This document shows positions 24,696 to 33,939 of a stretch of 64,000 bases of DNA, one piece after another. Position 1 is the first letter of the stretch. Every line of letters starts with the position of its first letter. A program made the translations under genes and the position numbers. Under the pieces are notes generated by a model. The model was not told where the DNA came from, did no database searches, and was given only the letters and a program-made list of their open reading frames with translations. The stretch is taken from contig JAFQBM010000024.1 in the NCBI GenBank assembly GCA_017399685.1, positions 1 through 64,000 on the forward strand, in the 5' to 3' direction. The DNA comes from Lachnospiraceae bacterium (lineage in GTDB: Bacteria; Bacillota; Clostridia; Lachnospirales; Lachnospiraceae).

Positions 24696-24721
24696 GTTAC
24701 TGTTCACGTGTGAACGGTTAT
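24696..24721. repeat. Dispersed palindromic repeat, copy 1
   Basis: GTTACTGTTCAC followed by GTGTGAACGGTTAT; inner GTTCAC/GTGAAC is perfect. Related copies lie at 41174 and 51238. Confidence 0.6.
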
Positions 24722-24793
24722 GAGATTCCTTATGTTTTGGAAATTATTTGTGACAAATCATGCGAGCAGGACTAGAAATAGGGGAGGAAGATT

Positions 24794-25645
24794 ATGTTAA
24801 AGGTAGAACATGTAAGTAAGAAACTGGATACATTTAAATTACAGGACATTTCATTGGAATTGCCGAAGGGATACATTATGGGACTTATCGGTCCTAATGG
24901 TGCTGGGAAAACGACTCTTTTCTATTTGATTCTCGGACTTTATAAGCCGGAGGAAGGAAAGATAGAGATAAATGGAAATGATATTGTAAAACATGAGGTG
25001 GCAGCGAAAAATGATATGGGCTATGTGTTAGCAGAAGAATTGTTCTGTCAGGATGCCACATTAATGGAAAATGCAGATATGTACGGTAAGTACTATAAAG
25101 GATATGACAAAGAATTATTCCTTCATTACTGTGAACGCTTTCATTTAAAAAAGGACCAGAAGCTAAAGAAACATTCCAAAGGGGAAAAGCTAAAGTTTCA
25201 GTTTGCCTTTGCCCTGTCACATAAGCCGAAACTTTTACTTCTGGATGAACCTACTTCTAATTTCGACCCGGAATTTCAAGAGGATTTTATAAAAATCATA
25301 ACTGAGTTTGTATCTGATGGGGAGCATAGCGTGGTATTGGCAACGCACCTGACCTGGGAACTGGACCGCATTGCAGATTATGTTACTTTTTTGAATCATG
25401 GAAAAATGGTATTTAGTAAAGACCGTCAGAGTCTGGAGGATTCTTTCCGGTTGGTTTGTGGAGAGAATTATAAAATTAATTTATTACCAGAGGAACGGGT
25501 TATTTATAAGGAAAAAGGAACCTATTCTACGAAAGCACTGGTAAAACATAGCAGAAGAATGAAGTATGATGAAGAACTGGAAGTAAGTATTCCAACGTTG
25601 GAAGATATGATGTATTTTATGGTAAAGGGGAGAGGAACATGTTAA
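24794..25645 (+). CDS. ABC transporter ATP-binding protein (YtrB-like)
   Basis: A 283-residue ATPase with Walker A GPNGAGKTT (about residue 33) and Walker B LLLLDEPTSNFDPEF (about 146). The signature motif is degenerate (HSKGEKLKFQFAFAL instead of LSGGQ), a feature of the YtrB/YtrE-type ATPases. GGGGAGG precedes the start. The gene overlaps its membrane partner and is followed by a short GntR regulator, reproducing the Ytr layout known to respond to cell-wall-active compounds. Function as exporter or cell-envelope stress module is inferred. Confidence 0.88.
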   Translation: MLKVEHVSKKLDTFKLQDISLELPKGYIMGLIGPNGAGKTTLFYLILGLYKPEEGKIEINGNDIVKHEVAAKNDMGYVLAEELFCQDATLMENADMYGKYYKGYDKELFLHYCERFHLKKDQKLKKHSKGEKLKFQFAFALSHKPKLLLLDEPTSNFDPEFQEDFIKIITEFVSDGEHSVVLATHLTWELDRIADYVTFLNHGKMVFSKDRQSLEDSFRLVCGENYKINLLPEERVIYKEKGTYSTKALVKHSRRMKYDEELEVSIPTLEDMMYFMVKGRGTC

Positions 25646-26355
25646 AAATAGTATTGGATGATTATAGACATAATTATAAAACCGGATTAAAGAAATATCT
25701 TAATTCCTATATGGTAAGTGTCCATCTCACCATGTTTATTATTATGCCGATTAGTATGGAAGGTAGTCTGCCTTGGTATTATTTTATCATCATTCCTTTG
25801 ATTTTGGCTGATATGTTATCAATAGTATATGGCGGGATGGAGAACCGGACTTTATTTCTTTGCCCGTTGTCTAAAGAACAAAGAGAAACGTATTTTAAGA
25901 CGTCTTTCTGGATTCGAATTAGTATTCCAATGATTCTGCTTGGAATCTCCGGCAGTATTTTAGTAGTTTGCGAACAGGCAACGTTATTAGAGTTTTTCAT
26001 ATTGGTAGTGGTGATGTTGATATATGTGATTTCCATTAATATATGTTGTTTGCCGGATGGAAAAATGTTGCCAAACCAGTCAGGGAAAATGAATTCCAGC
26101 AATTATTATATTTGGAGTGTAATCATACGTGCGGATGGTTTTGTAAATTTGCTCGCAATTATAACTGAAGTAATAGACAAAGATGATATTCTTTGGATCG
26201 ATGGTGTTTATATAGGATTTATGACTTTGTTACAAGTAGTGGCATTGTTCGTTGCCATCACCCGGTATTATGAGCCGGTAAAACAGATATCTACGGATTA
26301 TGAAGCATTAAGGGGAAGTTCAAAGAGTGCAGAAAAAGGGGGAAATGCAGCATGA
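25639..26355 (+). CDS. Membrane subunit of the Ytr-like ABC system
   Basis: A 238-residue protein with about six hydrophobic segments (starting near residues 25, 48, 88, 113, 160 and 192). The start overlaps the ATPase gene by seven bases and the end overlaps the GntR gene by four. It lacks a recognisable motif but position and topology make it the permease partner. A polar tail (RGSSKSAEKGG) follows the last segment. Confidence 0.8.
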   Translation: MLKIVLDDYRHNYKTGLKKYLNSYMVSVHLTMFIIMPISMEGSLPWYYFIIIPLILADMLSIVYGGMENRTLFLCPLSKEQRETYFKTSFWIRISIPMILLGISGSILVVCEQATLLEFFILVVVMLIYVISINICCLPDGKMLPNQSGKMNSSNYYIWSVIIRADGFVNLLAIITEVIDKDDILWIDGVYIGFMTLLQVVALFVAITRYYEPVKQISTDYEALRGSSKSAEKGGNAA

Positions 26356-26723
26356 AAATAATCATAAAACAACAGGGAACCCTTGCGATTTATGAACAGA
26401 TCGTAAATCAGTTGAAAAATGCAATCTTAACAGGGGAATTATCTGCGGGAGAGGCCCTGCCCTCCATTCGTTCATTGGCTGCGGAGTTAGAGGTAAGTGT
26501 CATTACCACAAAGAGGGCTTATGAAGAACTGGAAAAAGAGAAACTGGTTCGTTCCATGCCGGGAAAAGGGTTTTATGTGTGTGAGTATAATAGAGATTTC
26601 TTAAAAGAAAAACAGTATATCGGACTGGAACAACGGATGCAGGAAGTAATCAATGACTGTAAAAAGGCAGGAATGTCGAAGCAGGATATTTTGTCTATGA
26701 CAGAAACGTTGTTTGACAGTTAA
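26352..26723 (+). CDS. GntR-family regulator, YtrA subfamily
   Basis: A 123-residue regulator with the GntR winged helix (about residues 10-70: TLAIYEQIVNQLKNAILTGE, then LPSIRSLAAELEVSVITTKR) and only a short C-terminal helical part, as in YtrA proteins. It is translationally coupled (ATGA) to the membrane gene. YtrA-type factors usually repress their own ABC operon; the palindrome at 24575 is a good candidate site. The operon continues with a second ABC pair 40 bases on. Confidence 0.9.
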   Translation: MKIIIKQQGTLAIYEQIVNQLKNAILTGELSAGEALPSIRSLAAELEVSVITTKRAYEELEKEKLVRSMPGKGFYVCEYNRDFLKEKQYIGLEQRMQEVINDCKKAGMSKQDILSMTETLFDS

Positions 26724-26762
26724 GTAAAACAAAGTATGTTTATTTGAAGGTTGGTGGGAAAA

Positions 26763-27422
26763 ATGATATTAGAATTTAAAAATGTAAGTGGTATATCAAA
26801 AGAATTTAAGCTAAAAAATATTTCTTTTTCTATAGAACCGGGTTTTATTACCGGAATTACAGGGAAAAATGGTGCAGGGAAAACGACATTGTTTCACTAT
26901 ATCATGGAACCGGAGAAAAACTATACCGGAGATATTATAGTTGGGGGGAAAAAACTTCATGAACATCATGCGGAACTTATGAATATCATTGGATATGTCT
27001 CAGAAGATAACCGCTTTTTCATGGAAAAGACCGGAAAAGAAAATGTAGATTTGCTTTCTGTATTTTATTTAGACTTTGATACGGAGCTTTTTCATGATGT
27101 GATGAAACGGATGAAACTTTCTTCCATGAAAGAGTTGAAAAATATGTCGAGAGGGGAATATTTAAAATTTCAACTGGCGTTTGCCATGGCTCATAAGTCA
27201 AAACTTTATCTTCTGGATGAGATTACAGGAGGCATGGACCCTATTTTTCGCAAAGAGTTATATCAGATGTTACAGGAGATATTAATGGAAGAAGATACCG
27301 CGATTGTTATGACAACTCATATCAAAGAAGAAATTGAAATGCGGATGGATTATGTAGGTGTGATGGAAGAAGGAACGTTAGTTTCCTTTCAGGAAGTAGG
27401 AGGAGAACCATGGACAGAGTAA
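26763..27422 (+). CDS. Second ABC ATP-binding protein of the Ytr-like operon
   Basis: A 219-residue ATPase with Walker A GKNGAGKTT (about residue 36), degenerate signature MSRGEYLKFQLAFAM, and Walker B LYLLDEITGGMDP in which Ile follows the catalytic Glu instead of Pro. It is shorter than the 24794 ATPase but clearly related. ATG 26763 is used; TTG 26751 is a weaker option. It overlaps the next membrane gene by 13 bases. The two ATPases may form alternative or heterodimeric partners. Confidence 0.85.
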   Translation: MILEFKNVSGISKEFKLKNISFSIEPGFITGITGKNGAGKTTLFHYIMEPEKNYTGDIIVGGKKLHEHHAELMNIIGYVSEDNRFFMEKTGKENVDLLSVFYLDFDTELFHDVMKRMKLSSMKELKNMSRGEYLKFQLAFAMAHKSKLYLLDEITGGMDPIFRKELYQMLQEILMEEDTAIVMTTHIKEEIEMRMDYVGVMEEGTLVSFQEVGGEPWTE

Positions 27423-27871
27423 AAAAATTTGACCGGATGTTAGAAAAAATAGAGGATTATAAATTTGTAATGTCAAAATTTGTGATGTATTTATGCCTGG
27501 TACTTGGGTGTTCCTGTATGTTAATGCCTTTTAATAGGGCGGAACCCTTTTTTGTGATTTCTTATTCTATTATTTTTACGGGTATAAATTGCTATTTAAA
27601 CTCTTATGCAAGTGCGGAGAAGGGAACTTCGATTTATATGGTTTTAAGATGGATGCCTGTAGATAAAAAGGAAATCTATAAGGTAAGGCGGGAGTATCTG
27701 GACCGTCTGGTTTTAAAAGTTGCAATCGTTATTTTTCTATTGCAACAGGTAGGGGCATTGTTAGATCATAGCTGGAATGTATGGAATATAGTATATCCAT
27801 TGGCGATAGCAGGACTGATATGGTTGTCCGGGGTGTTAAATATCAAAATGGTAATGAGAGTATTTAAGTAG
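27410..27871 (+). CDS. Small membrane protein, partner of the second ABC ATPase
   Basis: A 153-residue protein with four hydrophobic segments (about residues 20-38, 42-62, 99-117, 126-145). GGAGG in the end of the previous gene sets the start. No known motif. Its position after an ATPase, like the 25639 protein, suggests a permease subunit. It is the last gene before a terminator. Confidence 0.72.
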   Translation: MDRVKKFDRMLEKIEDYKFVMSKFVMYLCLVLGCSCMLMPFNRAEPFFVISYSIIFTGINCYLNSYASAEKGTSIYMVLRWMPVDKKEIYKVRREYLDRLVLKVAIVIFLLQQVGALLDHSWNVWNIVYPLAIAGLIWLSGVLNIKMVMRVFK

Positions 27872-27971
27872 CCTCATGAAAGTTTACTTATTACGAAGTA
27901 TTTTCTATGATGAGTAGGTCAATTGACGTTGTTTGTAACTAGGAGACAGGTCAATGAGAAGCAGGATATCG

Positions 27972-28029
27972 GTGCAATTTCCTTAGCTGAAACAGTTTGG
28001 AGCTGTGGGGAGATTGCACTTTTTTTGTG
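27972..28029 (+). terminator. Terminator of the Ytr-like operon
   Basis: GTGCAATTTCC/GGGAGATTGCAC arms with an inner AGCT/AGCT stem, then TTTTTTT. Confidence 0.85.
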
Positions 28030-28061
28030 TTTTTCGTTTTTTGTGAATAATATTTTTTTGC

Positions 28062-28090
28062 TTGACAATATCGATAGTCGATGTTATGAT
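28062..28090 (+). promoter_or_regulatory. Promoter of the PadR/DUF2812 unit
   Basis: TTGACA (28062-28067), 17 bases, TATGAT (28085-28090). Confidence 0.75.
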
Positions 28091-28118
28091 ATCGATACTA
28101 GATATCGAGAATCGATAT
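28067..28118. promoter_or_regulatory. TATCGATA-type operator cluster
   Basis: The spacer and the start region contain repeated, mostly palindromic ATATCGATA, GTCGATG, ATATCGATAC, GATATCGAG and ATCGATAT units within 52 bases. These probably bind the PadR protein coded next. Confidence 0.65.
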
Positions 28119-28219
28119 TTAGAGGATGATTTACTTCATGTTAGAATTGTAGAAGCTTCACCGTAACAAATTTACTTTAAAGTGAAAATATTTGACATTA
28201 AAAAGGAGGGAATATAGAA

Positions 28220-28531
28220 GTGGCTAGAGAAAAGTTACAGACATTAAGTGAACCCATGTATTATATTTTGCTTGCATTGTTGGAAGAGCGGTGTGGAGTA
28301 GATATTATGCAGAAGGTAGAGGAAATATCAAAAGGAAGAATCCGGGTGGGTCCCGGAACTTCTTATGCATTACTGGATAAGTTCCTGAAGGAAAATATGA
28401 TTAAAGAAACCAAAGTGGAGGGGAGAAAAAGAAGTTATATCATTACGGAATATGGAAAAGAATTGCTGGAAAAAGAATATGAAAGATTATGCCAGATGAT
28501 GGAAGAAGGAAAGGAATTGCTGGGAAAATAA
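28220..28531 (+). CDS. PadR family transcriptional regulator (DUF2812 partner)
   Basis: A 103-residue winged-helix regulator: LSEPMYYILLALLEERCGVD, GTSYALLDKFLKENMIKETK, then RKRSYIITEYGKELLEKEY. GTG at 28220 has AAAGGAGGG nine bases upstream. It is followed 32 bases later by a DUF2812 membrane protein, a common two-gene unit in Firmicutes, and preceded by a dense cluster of TATCGATA sites over its promoter, suggesting autorepression relieved by an unknown signal. Confidence 0.88.
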   Translation: MAREKLQTLSEPMYYILLALLEERCGVDIMQKVEEISKGRIRVGPGTSYALLDKFLKENMIKETKVEGRKRSYIITEYGKELLEKEYERLCQMMEEGKELLGK

Positions 28532-28563
28532 AAGGAGTAGAAAAAGAAAGGAATGGTGAAATT

Positions 28564-30003
28564 ATGGGAGAATCATTGATACGAAAAATTTATCTTGCAG
28601 GATCATATGATTTAAAGGCAGTGGAAGAATTTTTAGAAGAACAGGCACAAAATGGTCTTATGTTCGTAAAGCAAAGAGGGATATTTTATTATTTTGAAAA
28701 ATGTGAACCGAAGAAAGTTCATTTTGCAGTGGATGTGTTTGAAAAGGCTTCCATTTATGATACAAGACCGGAAGCAAAAGCACAGGAATATATTGAGTAT
28801 TGCGAAGAATGTGGATGGAAATTTCTCTTTTCCAATGGGAAAATACAGTTTTTCTATTCAGAAGAAGAAAATCCTGTGGATATCCAGACTGATGATGAAT
28901 TGAAATTAAAAATTATCCATAAAAATGTGCTGTTTACAAGGGGAGCAAGCTGGCTGTGTGTGGTATTTATTTTGTTGATGCAGGTTGCATCCGGTGTGTT
29001 TCGTGAATTTATGGGAGCGGACATGGTAGAGCAGTTTATTCTCTTTGGTCCTAATTTAACTCTTATCGTGACATATGTTGGAGTTATGGTTTGTGTTTCC
29101 GTGGAAGTGATACGCTATATTCAATTTTATGTTAAAAATAAAAAACGGATTAAGAATGGACAGAAACTACAATATATTGAAAAGAAAAAGGTGGAAAAAT
29201 ATCATAAAGCCATCTGTATTCTGTATGTGGTTTTTTTCGTCCTATTGTTCCTTTCGTTTAGTACAATGGGAAGCATGGGTTACATTTCCATGGGAGCTAT
29301 GTTGGTTTGTGTTCTTATTCTTTATTTTATGGAATTTTTCCGACAGGGAAATAAGAAAATAAGCCGTCAGGATAATATCATTATCGTCATTGTTACTTCT
29401 ATAGTTGGAAGCGGTATTTGTATAGCAGGTATTACGTTGGGAGTATTTGTTGATTTCTTTGATTTTGATTCGCAAGTAGTGAAATATTACGATGAAGAGG
29501 AAAAGTGTTATGTATATACGGTTATTGAGTCAGACGAAATACCACTGACCATGGAAGACTTAGGAATTGTAACAGAGGGAGTGGAGTATAATCAGACTAG
29601 TGCGTATGACTATACTTCTATCTTTGGAGAACTTCATCAGTATGCACAGATGTACTTTGATAAAGACGTGCAGGTTATAGGACCGACGCTAAGTTATGAT
29701 ATCGTAAAGAGCAGTTGGGATAAGGTTTTGGATTCTTATGTCGATGACTATTTGGAACAATCTTATTATGAATGTACCGATATTACCGAAGAAGAAGGGG
29801 AGCTTTGGGGAGCGAAACAGGTGTATTCATTGCGAAATGTAGAAGAAGAGACGGAAGAATGTCTTGTGGTGTATGAAGAAGAGACGGAAGAACGTCTTGT
29901 GGTGTATGATGAACAGGTGATTTATTTTTCCTGTGATGGGATGGAGTATAGTGAAGATACGATTTCTATTATAAAGAAGGAATTAAATGAAGAAACAAAG
30001 TAG
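28564..30003 (+). CDS. DUF2812 membrane protein
   Basis: A 479-residue protein. The N-terminal DUF2812 region (about residues 1-115) includes NGLMFVKQRGIFYYFEKCEP and the YCEECGWKF motif. It is followed by about five membrane segments (residues ~120-330) and an acidic C-terminal extracytoplasmic-type region. The C-terminus holds two copies of an 11-residue unit (EEETEECLVVY, EEETEERLVVY) coded by a 33-bp tandem duplication at 29842-29907. ATG 28564 is chosen over an ATG inside padR. DUF2812 proteins accompany PadR repressors; function is unknown. Confidence 0.82.
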   Translation: MGESLIRKIYLAGSYDLKAVEEFLEEQAQNGLMFVKQRGIFYYFEKCEPKKVHFAVDVFEKASIYDTRPEAKAQEYIEYCEECGWKFLFSNGKIQFFYSEEENPVDIQTDDELKLKIIHKNVLFTRGASWLCVVFILLMQVASGVFREFMGADMVEQFILFGPNLTLIVTYVGVMVCVSVEVIRYIQFYVKNKKRIKNGQKLQYIEKKKVEKYHKAICILYVVFFVLLFLSFSTMGSMGYISMGAMLVCVLILYFMEFFRQGNKKISRQDNIIIVIVTSIVGSGICIAGITLGVFVDFFDFDSQVVKYYDEEEKCYVYTVIESDEIPLTMEDLGIVTEGVEYNQTSAYDYTSIFGELHQYAQMYFDKDVQVIGPTLSYDIVKSSWDKVLDSYVDDYLEQSYYECTDITEEEGELWGAKQVYSLRNVEEETEECLVVYEEETEERLVVYDEQVIYFSCDGMEYSEDTISIIKKELNEETK

Positions 30004-30056
30004 TTTATTTTGTTAAAAATGACAAAGAAAAAAGGGCATTCTCTTGGTTGAAATCA

Positions 30057-30085
30057 TTGACTAATCGAAAAAAAAAGAGTAAAAT
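30057..30085 (+). promoter_or_regulatory. Promoter of chemoreceptor gene 1
   Basis: TTGACT (30057-30062), 17 bases, TAAAAT (30080-30085); the spacer is an A tract. Confidence 0.55.
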
Positions 30086-30168
30086 ATTAGTAATGTGCAC
30101 AAAATATTTTTCGTAATTTTAAATTTTTTATGAAAAGTGCGAAATAAAGAGAGTGGAGGAGAATGCCT

Positions 30169-31857
30169 ATGAAGAAAAGAGGAAGCGTTAACAAAAAATT
30201 AGGAATTATAGTTGCTATAGCGTTGTTGATTTCTTTTGTATCATTGACCATTGTTTCTGTGGTGGTTCTTAAGAACGAAGTCATGGAGCAGTGGAAGGAA
30301 AAAGATTATGACTTAGTAGTGGCATACAGCCAACAGTTGGAGGAAGGGCAATATAGTACGGTAGAGGAATATCAGAGTTTTGTTGATAAGCTTAATGCAG
30401 ATGGCAGGTTTAATTATGCATTGTACATAGAAGATGTGAATGGAGAAGTAACTGCCATTGCCCACAGTAATCATGATAGAATTGGTCTTGTCTTAGAGGA
30501 TGCAGGAAGCATTGCAGCAGCACGAGATGGGGAAGCGTATGTTGGTTATTATGAAGATCCGGTAAGTGGAAAGACTACACTGGATGTTTTAAATCCGATT
30601 TATGATAGTTCAGGAAATTTAAAAGGAGCATTGAATATAGGTGTTCCTGTAGATGATCAGACTATGGGAGAGATTTTAAAAGGCTCCATTGTTACTTTGG
30701 CAGTGACTTGTATGCTTTTTGCTGTTATTTTAATTGTTTTGTTAATCTTTATCATTCGTAAACTGGTATTACGTCCTGTGACAGATTTAAGTAAGGCGAT
30801 TGATAAAATATCTAATTATGATTTAACTACTCAGGACGACGCTGTTTTAGAAAAATATCAGAAGCGGAATGATGAAATTGGTGGAATCAGTAAGGGCTTT
30901 TTAATGATGCAGGAAAGCCTGATACATATGATTGAAAATATTGAACATGTATCTGGTGAATTAACAGACCATTCTGAAGATTTATCCAAAGTATGTGGGG
31001 AAGTGAAGGACAGTGGAGAGCAGCTTGCACAGACTGTAGATGAAGTTGCTAATGGCGCTATGCTTCAGGCACAACAAACTACCGAAGGAAATTCCAAAAT
31101 GGTGGATTTAAGCCTTTTAGTTGAAAAAGTAGAAGAGAACATGTTAAGTTTAAGTAAAACTACCAAGGCAGTAGGAGTCATTAAACAGCAGGGTGTGGAT
31201 GTACTGGATGAGTTGGTAGAAAAGACAGAAGAAAACAGCCAGAATTCAAAACAGGTATTTAAGGTTATGAATGAAACCAGTGAACAGGCAGAAAAAATCA
31301 AAGAGGCCAGTGTACAGATTCAAAATATTGCAAGTCAGACGAATTTACTTGCATTAAATGCATCCATTGAATCTGCCAGGGCAGGTGAGGCAGGAAGAGG
31401 TTTTGCGGTTGTTGCTACTGAAATCGGAAATCTTTCACAACAAACCAATGCATTAACCAATGAAATTGATGGTGTTATTAATCAGTTGGTAGCGAAAGTA
31501 GAAGAAGCCTTAAATACCATGAAGAAGATGGAAGAAACTTCGAAAGAACAAGCAGAAAGTGTGAATGATACGAAGGACAAGTTCGAAGAAATTATGAGAA
31601 ACGTACAGGATATGGAAGAAAAATGTACGATATTAGGTGAATCTACTGAGGAAATGAAAGAAAACGAAAAGATGGTTGTGGAGGTTATTGGAGATTTATC
31701 TGCACTTTCTCAAGAAAATGCAGCTTGTATGGAAGAAGCAGCAGCTTCTGTTGCTACTCAGGAACAGGCGATTGAGAAGGTATCCGTTTCTAGTGAGGAT
31801 GTAGCAGAACTTGCAAGAAACTTACAGGAAGTAATCAGTAAGTTTAAACTGGATTAG
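30169..31857 (+). CDS. Methyl-accepting chemotaxis protein (sCache-type sensor)
   Basis: A 562-residue receptor. ATG 30169 lies nine bases after GGAGG; ATG 30163 is too close. A first membrane helix (about residues 12-34) precedes a periplasmic-type single Cache domain (to ~170, including [20 protein letters not shown]), then a second helix (~172-197), a HAMP domain ([18 protein letters not shown]) and the coiled-coil signalling domain. The hairpin tip reads [20 protein letters not shown] then [15 protein letters not shown] (about residues 388-420). It would pass ligand signals to CheA/CheW. No che genes are in the window. Ligand unknown. Confidence 0.92.
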   Translation: MKKRGSVNKKLGIIVAIALLISFVSLTIVSVVVLKNEVMEQWKEKDYDLVVAYSQQLEEGQYSTVEEYQSFVDKLNADGRFNYALYIEDVNGEVTAIAHSNHDRIGLVLEDAGSIAAARDGEAYVGYYEDPVSGKTTLDVLNPIYDSSGNLKGALNIGVPVDDQTMGEILKGSIVTLAVTCMLFAVILIVLLIFIIRKLVLRPVTDLSKAIDKISNYDLTTQDDAVLEKYQKRNDEIGGISKGFLMMQESLIHMIENIEHVSGELTDHSEDLSKVCGEVKDSGEQLAQTVDEVANGAMLQAQQTTEGNSKMVDLSLLVEKVEENMLSLSKTTKAVGVIKQQGVDVLDELVEKTEENSQNSKQVFKVMNETSEQAEKIKEASVQIQNIASQTNLLALNASIESARAGEAGRGFAVVATEIGNLSQQTNALTNEIDGVINQLVAKVEEALNTMKKMEETSKEQAESVNDTKDKFEEIMRNVQDMEEKCTILGESTEEMKENEKMVVEVIGDLSALSQENAACMEEAAASVATQEQAIEKVSVSSEDVAELARNLQEVISKFKLD

Positions 31858-31863
31858 TAATGA

Positions 31864-31920
31864 AAGAAAGCATTTTGCGTGAAATACGAAGTATTTGCGG
31901 TGGAATGCTTTCTTTTTTTT
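31864..31920 (+). terminator. Terminator after chemoreceptor 1
   Basis: AGAAAGCATT and AATGCTTTCT arms, then TTTTTTTT. Confidence 0.85.
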
Positions 31921-31988
31921 CTTTTGGGTGGACATAGAAATCATTAAAGGTTAAAATATAAGATGATAGAGGGGAGATGGTAAAAAGA

Positions 31989-33089
31989 ATGAAAAAGAAA
32001 AAAGTATATCGAAGTCGGGCTTTAAATCTGCTTGTATATTTGGAAAAGCTAACATGGCTCATACCGGCAGCATTTTTCATTAAGTGTTTTATTGAAGGTG
32101 GCGATGTAAGAAGAGAAGTATTAGCGGCAGATGATTCATTGGTGGTAGTGATTGCAATTTTGATTTGTTGTGCCATTTATGCTTTTATATCATCCATAGT
32201 CCCATTTTTGGCAGTGAAACTTCTGCTTCGTAGTGCAAGAAAGCAGATGCTGCGAAACAATACCTTTATTACTGTAGAGGATTTTGATTATTACAGGGAT
32301 AAGTTGGATGGTCTGTCTCCGGGAGCCATCAGTTTGATTTCAGATTTAAAGTTAGAACCCAGAAAAGATATTGCTGCTTCGATTTTAAAGTACAAAGAAA
32401 TGGGTATTTTAACCGAAGAAAATGGAAAATACCATGCGGATTATTTAGAACAAAGCTCATTAAAAGAAAGTGACCGTTACCTGATAAATAAACTAGTACA
32501 GGGAAGTCAGGGAATAGAATATGATAAGGAATGGAAGCGACTGGTAGAAAAGGAAGCCATAAACGATGGCTATATGATAAGAAAAGGCAAATCTGAAAAG
32601 AAAGGTTCTGCAAGCTGCTGTCTTGCGGCATTGATACCAGTCATTCTTTTCATCATTATAGTGGTAATGACGTATACTTTAAATGAAAAAATGACTCCGG
32701 TTTTAGAAATTTTAGAACAGGCACCGGAAGATGCGTTATTGGGAGAACAATTAGAATATTTAAGTAATTATCCCGAGCATTATTCGTTAATTGCAGGAAT
32801 GGTTATATATATCCTTTTGTTTTTCTTATTTTTGGCATCACCATTAGCGGGAATTGCCAGCTTAATAGGAAGAGCCGCAAACGTAAAATGGTTTAAGAGG
32901 ACAGCACTTGGAAATGAGATGGCAGAATGTATTTACGGAATGAAGAATTTCATTCACGATTACTCAAATTTAAGTGAAGCTGACCAGGAACAGGTGGTTT
33001 TATGGGATGATTATCTCATTTATGCCGTGGTATTAGAAGAAAATCAAAAAATTATTGAAGATATTATGAAAAGGAGAAATGTAAGATGA
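31989..33089 (+). CDS. DUF2207-like membrane protein next to LemA
   Basis: A 366-residue protein with two membrane segments near the N-terminus (about residues 15-32 and 50-75), a soluble middle with a winged-helix-like stretch (LEPRKDIAASILKYKEMGIL), then two more membrane segments (about 210-230 and 265-295) and the C-terminal MKNFIHDYSNLSE followed by WDDYLIYAVVLE, which is typical of the C-terminal part of DUF2207 proteins. The N-terminal extracellular beta domain of full DUF2207 proteins is missing. ATG 31989 is used, since GGGGAG lies too close to 31977. It overlaps lemA by four bases; DUF2207 and LemA commonly pair. Confidence 0.75.
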   Translation: MKKKKVYRSRALNLLVYLEKLTWLIPAAFFIKCFIEGGDVRREVLAADDSLVVVIAILICCAIYAFISSIVPFLAVKLLLRSARKQMLRNNTFITVEDFDYYRDKLDGLSPGAISLISDLKLEPRKDIAASILKYKEMGILTEENGKYHADYLEQSSLKESDRYLINKLVQGSQGIEYDKEWKRLVEKEAINDGYMIRKGKSEKKGSASCCLAALIPVILFIIIVVMTYTLNEKMTPVLEILEQAPEDALLGEQLEYLSNYPEHYSLIAGMVIYILLFFLFLASPLAGIASLIGRAANVKWFKRTALGNEMAECIYGMKNFIHDYSNLSEADQEQVVLWDDYLIYAVVLEENQKIIEDIMKRRNVR

Positions 33090-33661
33090 ATGGAACAGTA
33101 ATAGCAGTGATAGCAGCAATAGTGGTGGTATTGCTTTTGGTGTACATAATTAAAATTTACAATGGATTGGTGGTTCTGAAAAACAGAGTAGAAAACCAAG
33201 ATGCTCAGGTGGATGTACAGTTAAAAAGGAGAGCAGATTTAATTCCCAATCTGATTGAAACTACGAAGGGATATGCGAATTATGAAAAATCAACCCTGAC
33301 AGCAGTAACCGAATTAAGAAATAAGATGGTAAATGCTTCGAATACCGGGGAAGCATATCAGGCAAATGTGGAACTGAATAAGGAATTAGCAAGAATTATG
33401 GTAATCAGTGAAAATTATCCGGAATTAAAGGCAAATGCGAATTTCTTGAAATTGCAGGATGAGTTATCAGATACCGAAGAAAAAATCGCAAAGGCTCGCC
33501 AGTTCTACAATGATGTTGTAACAAAGTATAATACACAAATTATGTTATTTCCAAAGTCTATCTTTGCTAAGATGTTAGGATTTAAGAAGAATGCTTTGTT
33601 GGAAGCTACAGAAAATGAGAAGGAAAGTGTAAAGATAGGGGCGGATACGTTTCAGTTTTAA
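33086..33661 (+). CDS. lemA: LemA family protein
   Basis: A 191-residue protein: one N-terminal membrane helix (about residues 4-26) and a helical LemA domain with the signature LKNRVENQDAQVDVQLKRRA followed by DLIPNLIETTKGYANYE. The C-terminal half has the usual AKARQFYNDVVTKYNTQI. It has the normal family length, is anchored with a short outside N-terminus, and is coupled to the upstream DUF2207-like gene. The family role is unclear (envelope-associated). Confidence 0.93.
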   Translation: MNGTVIAVIAAIVVVLLLVYIIKIYNGLVVLKNRVENQDAQVDVQLKRRADLIPNLIETTKGYANYEKSTLTAVTELRNKMVNASNTGEAYQANVELNKELARIMVISENYPELKANANFLKLQDELSDTEEKIAKARQFYNDVVTKYNTQIMLFPKSIFAKMLGFKKNALLEATENEKESVKIGADTFQF

Positions 33662-33672
33662 TTATATAGAGA

Positions 33673-33710
33673 GAAAGGGCATATCAGATGGATTGATATG
33701 CCCCTTTTGT
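33673..33710 (+). terminator. Terminator after lemA
   Basis: GGGCATATC and GATATGCCC arms flanked by AAA and CCTTTT. Confidence 0.8.
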
Positions 33711-33718
33711 TACTACTA

Positions 33719-33781
33719 AAATAAAAGGGGAGCCCACGCATGGAACTCCACCGGCCACGCGCCTCGCAAGCAACGTAGCAC
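33719..33781. other. GC-rich non-coding patch
   Basis: About 60 bases far richer in G and C than the surroundings (AGCCCACGCATGG, CCGGCCACGCGCCTCGC). No reading frame, promoter or hairpin is clear. It may be a remnant of an inserted repeat. Confidence 0.35.
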
Positions 33782-33939
33782 AACCAATAAATGCAATATA
33801 CCATTGAAAACGAAAGTTGTCAAATGGATTTTTAGTGGTGGTAGTAGTTTATGCAAATCCTTGCAAAAAAATGATTGCATAATAACTTTTAAGAGTGTAA
33901 GATGTAAGAATCTTAACATTTTGAAAGTGAGGTAGAAAA

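Noticed and set aside
27923-28129. Open frame of 68 codons between the Ytr-like operon and PadR
   Set aside because: It spans a terminator and a promoter with operators; the product looks random.
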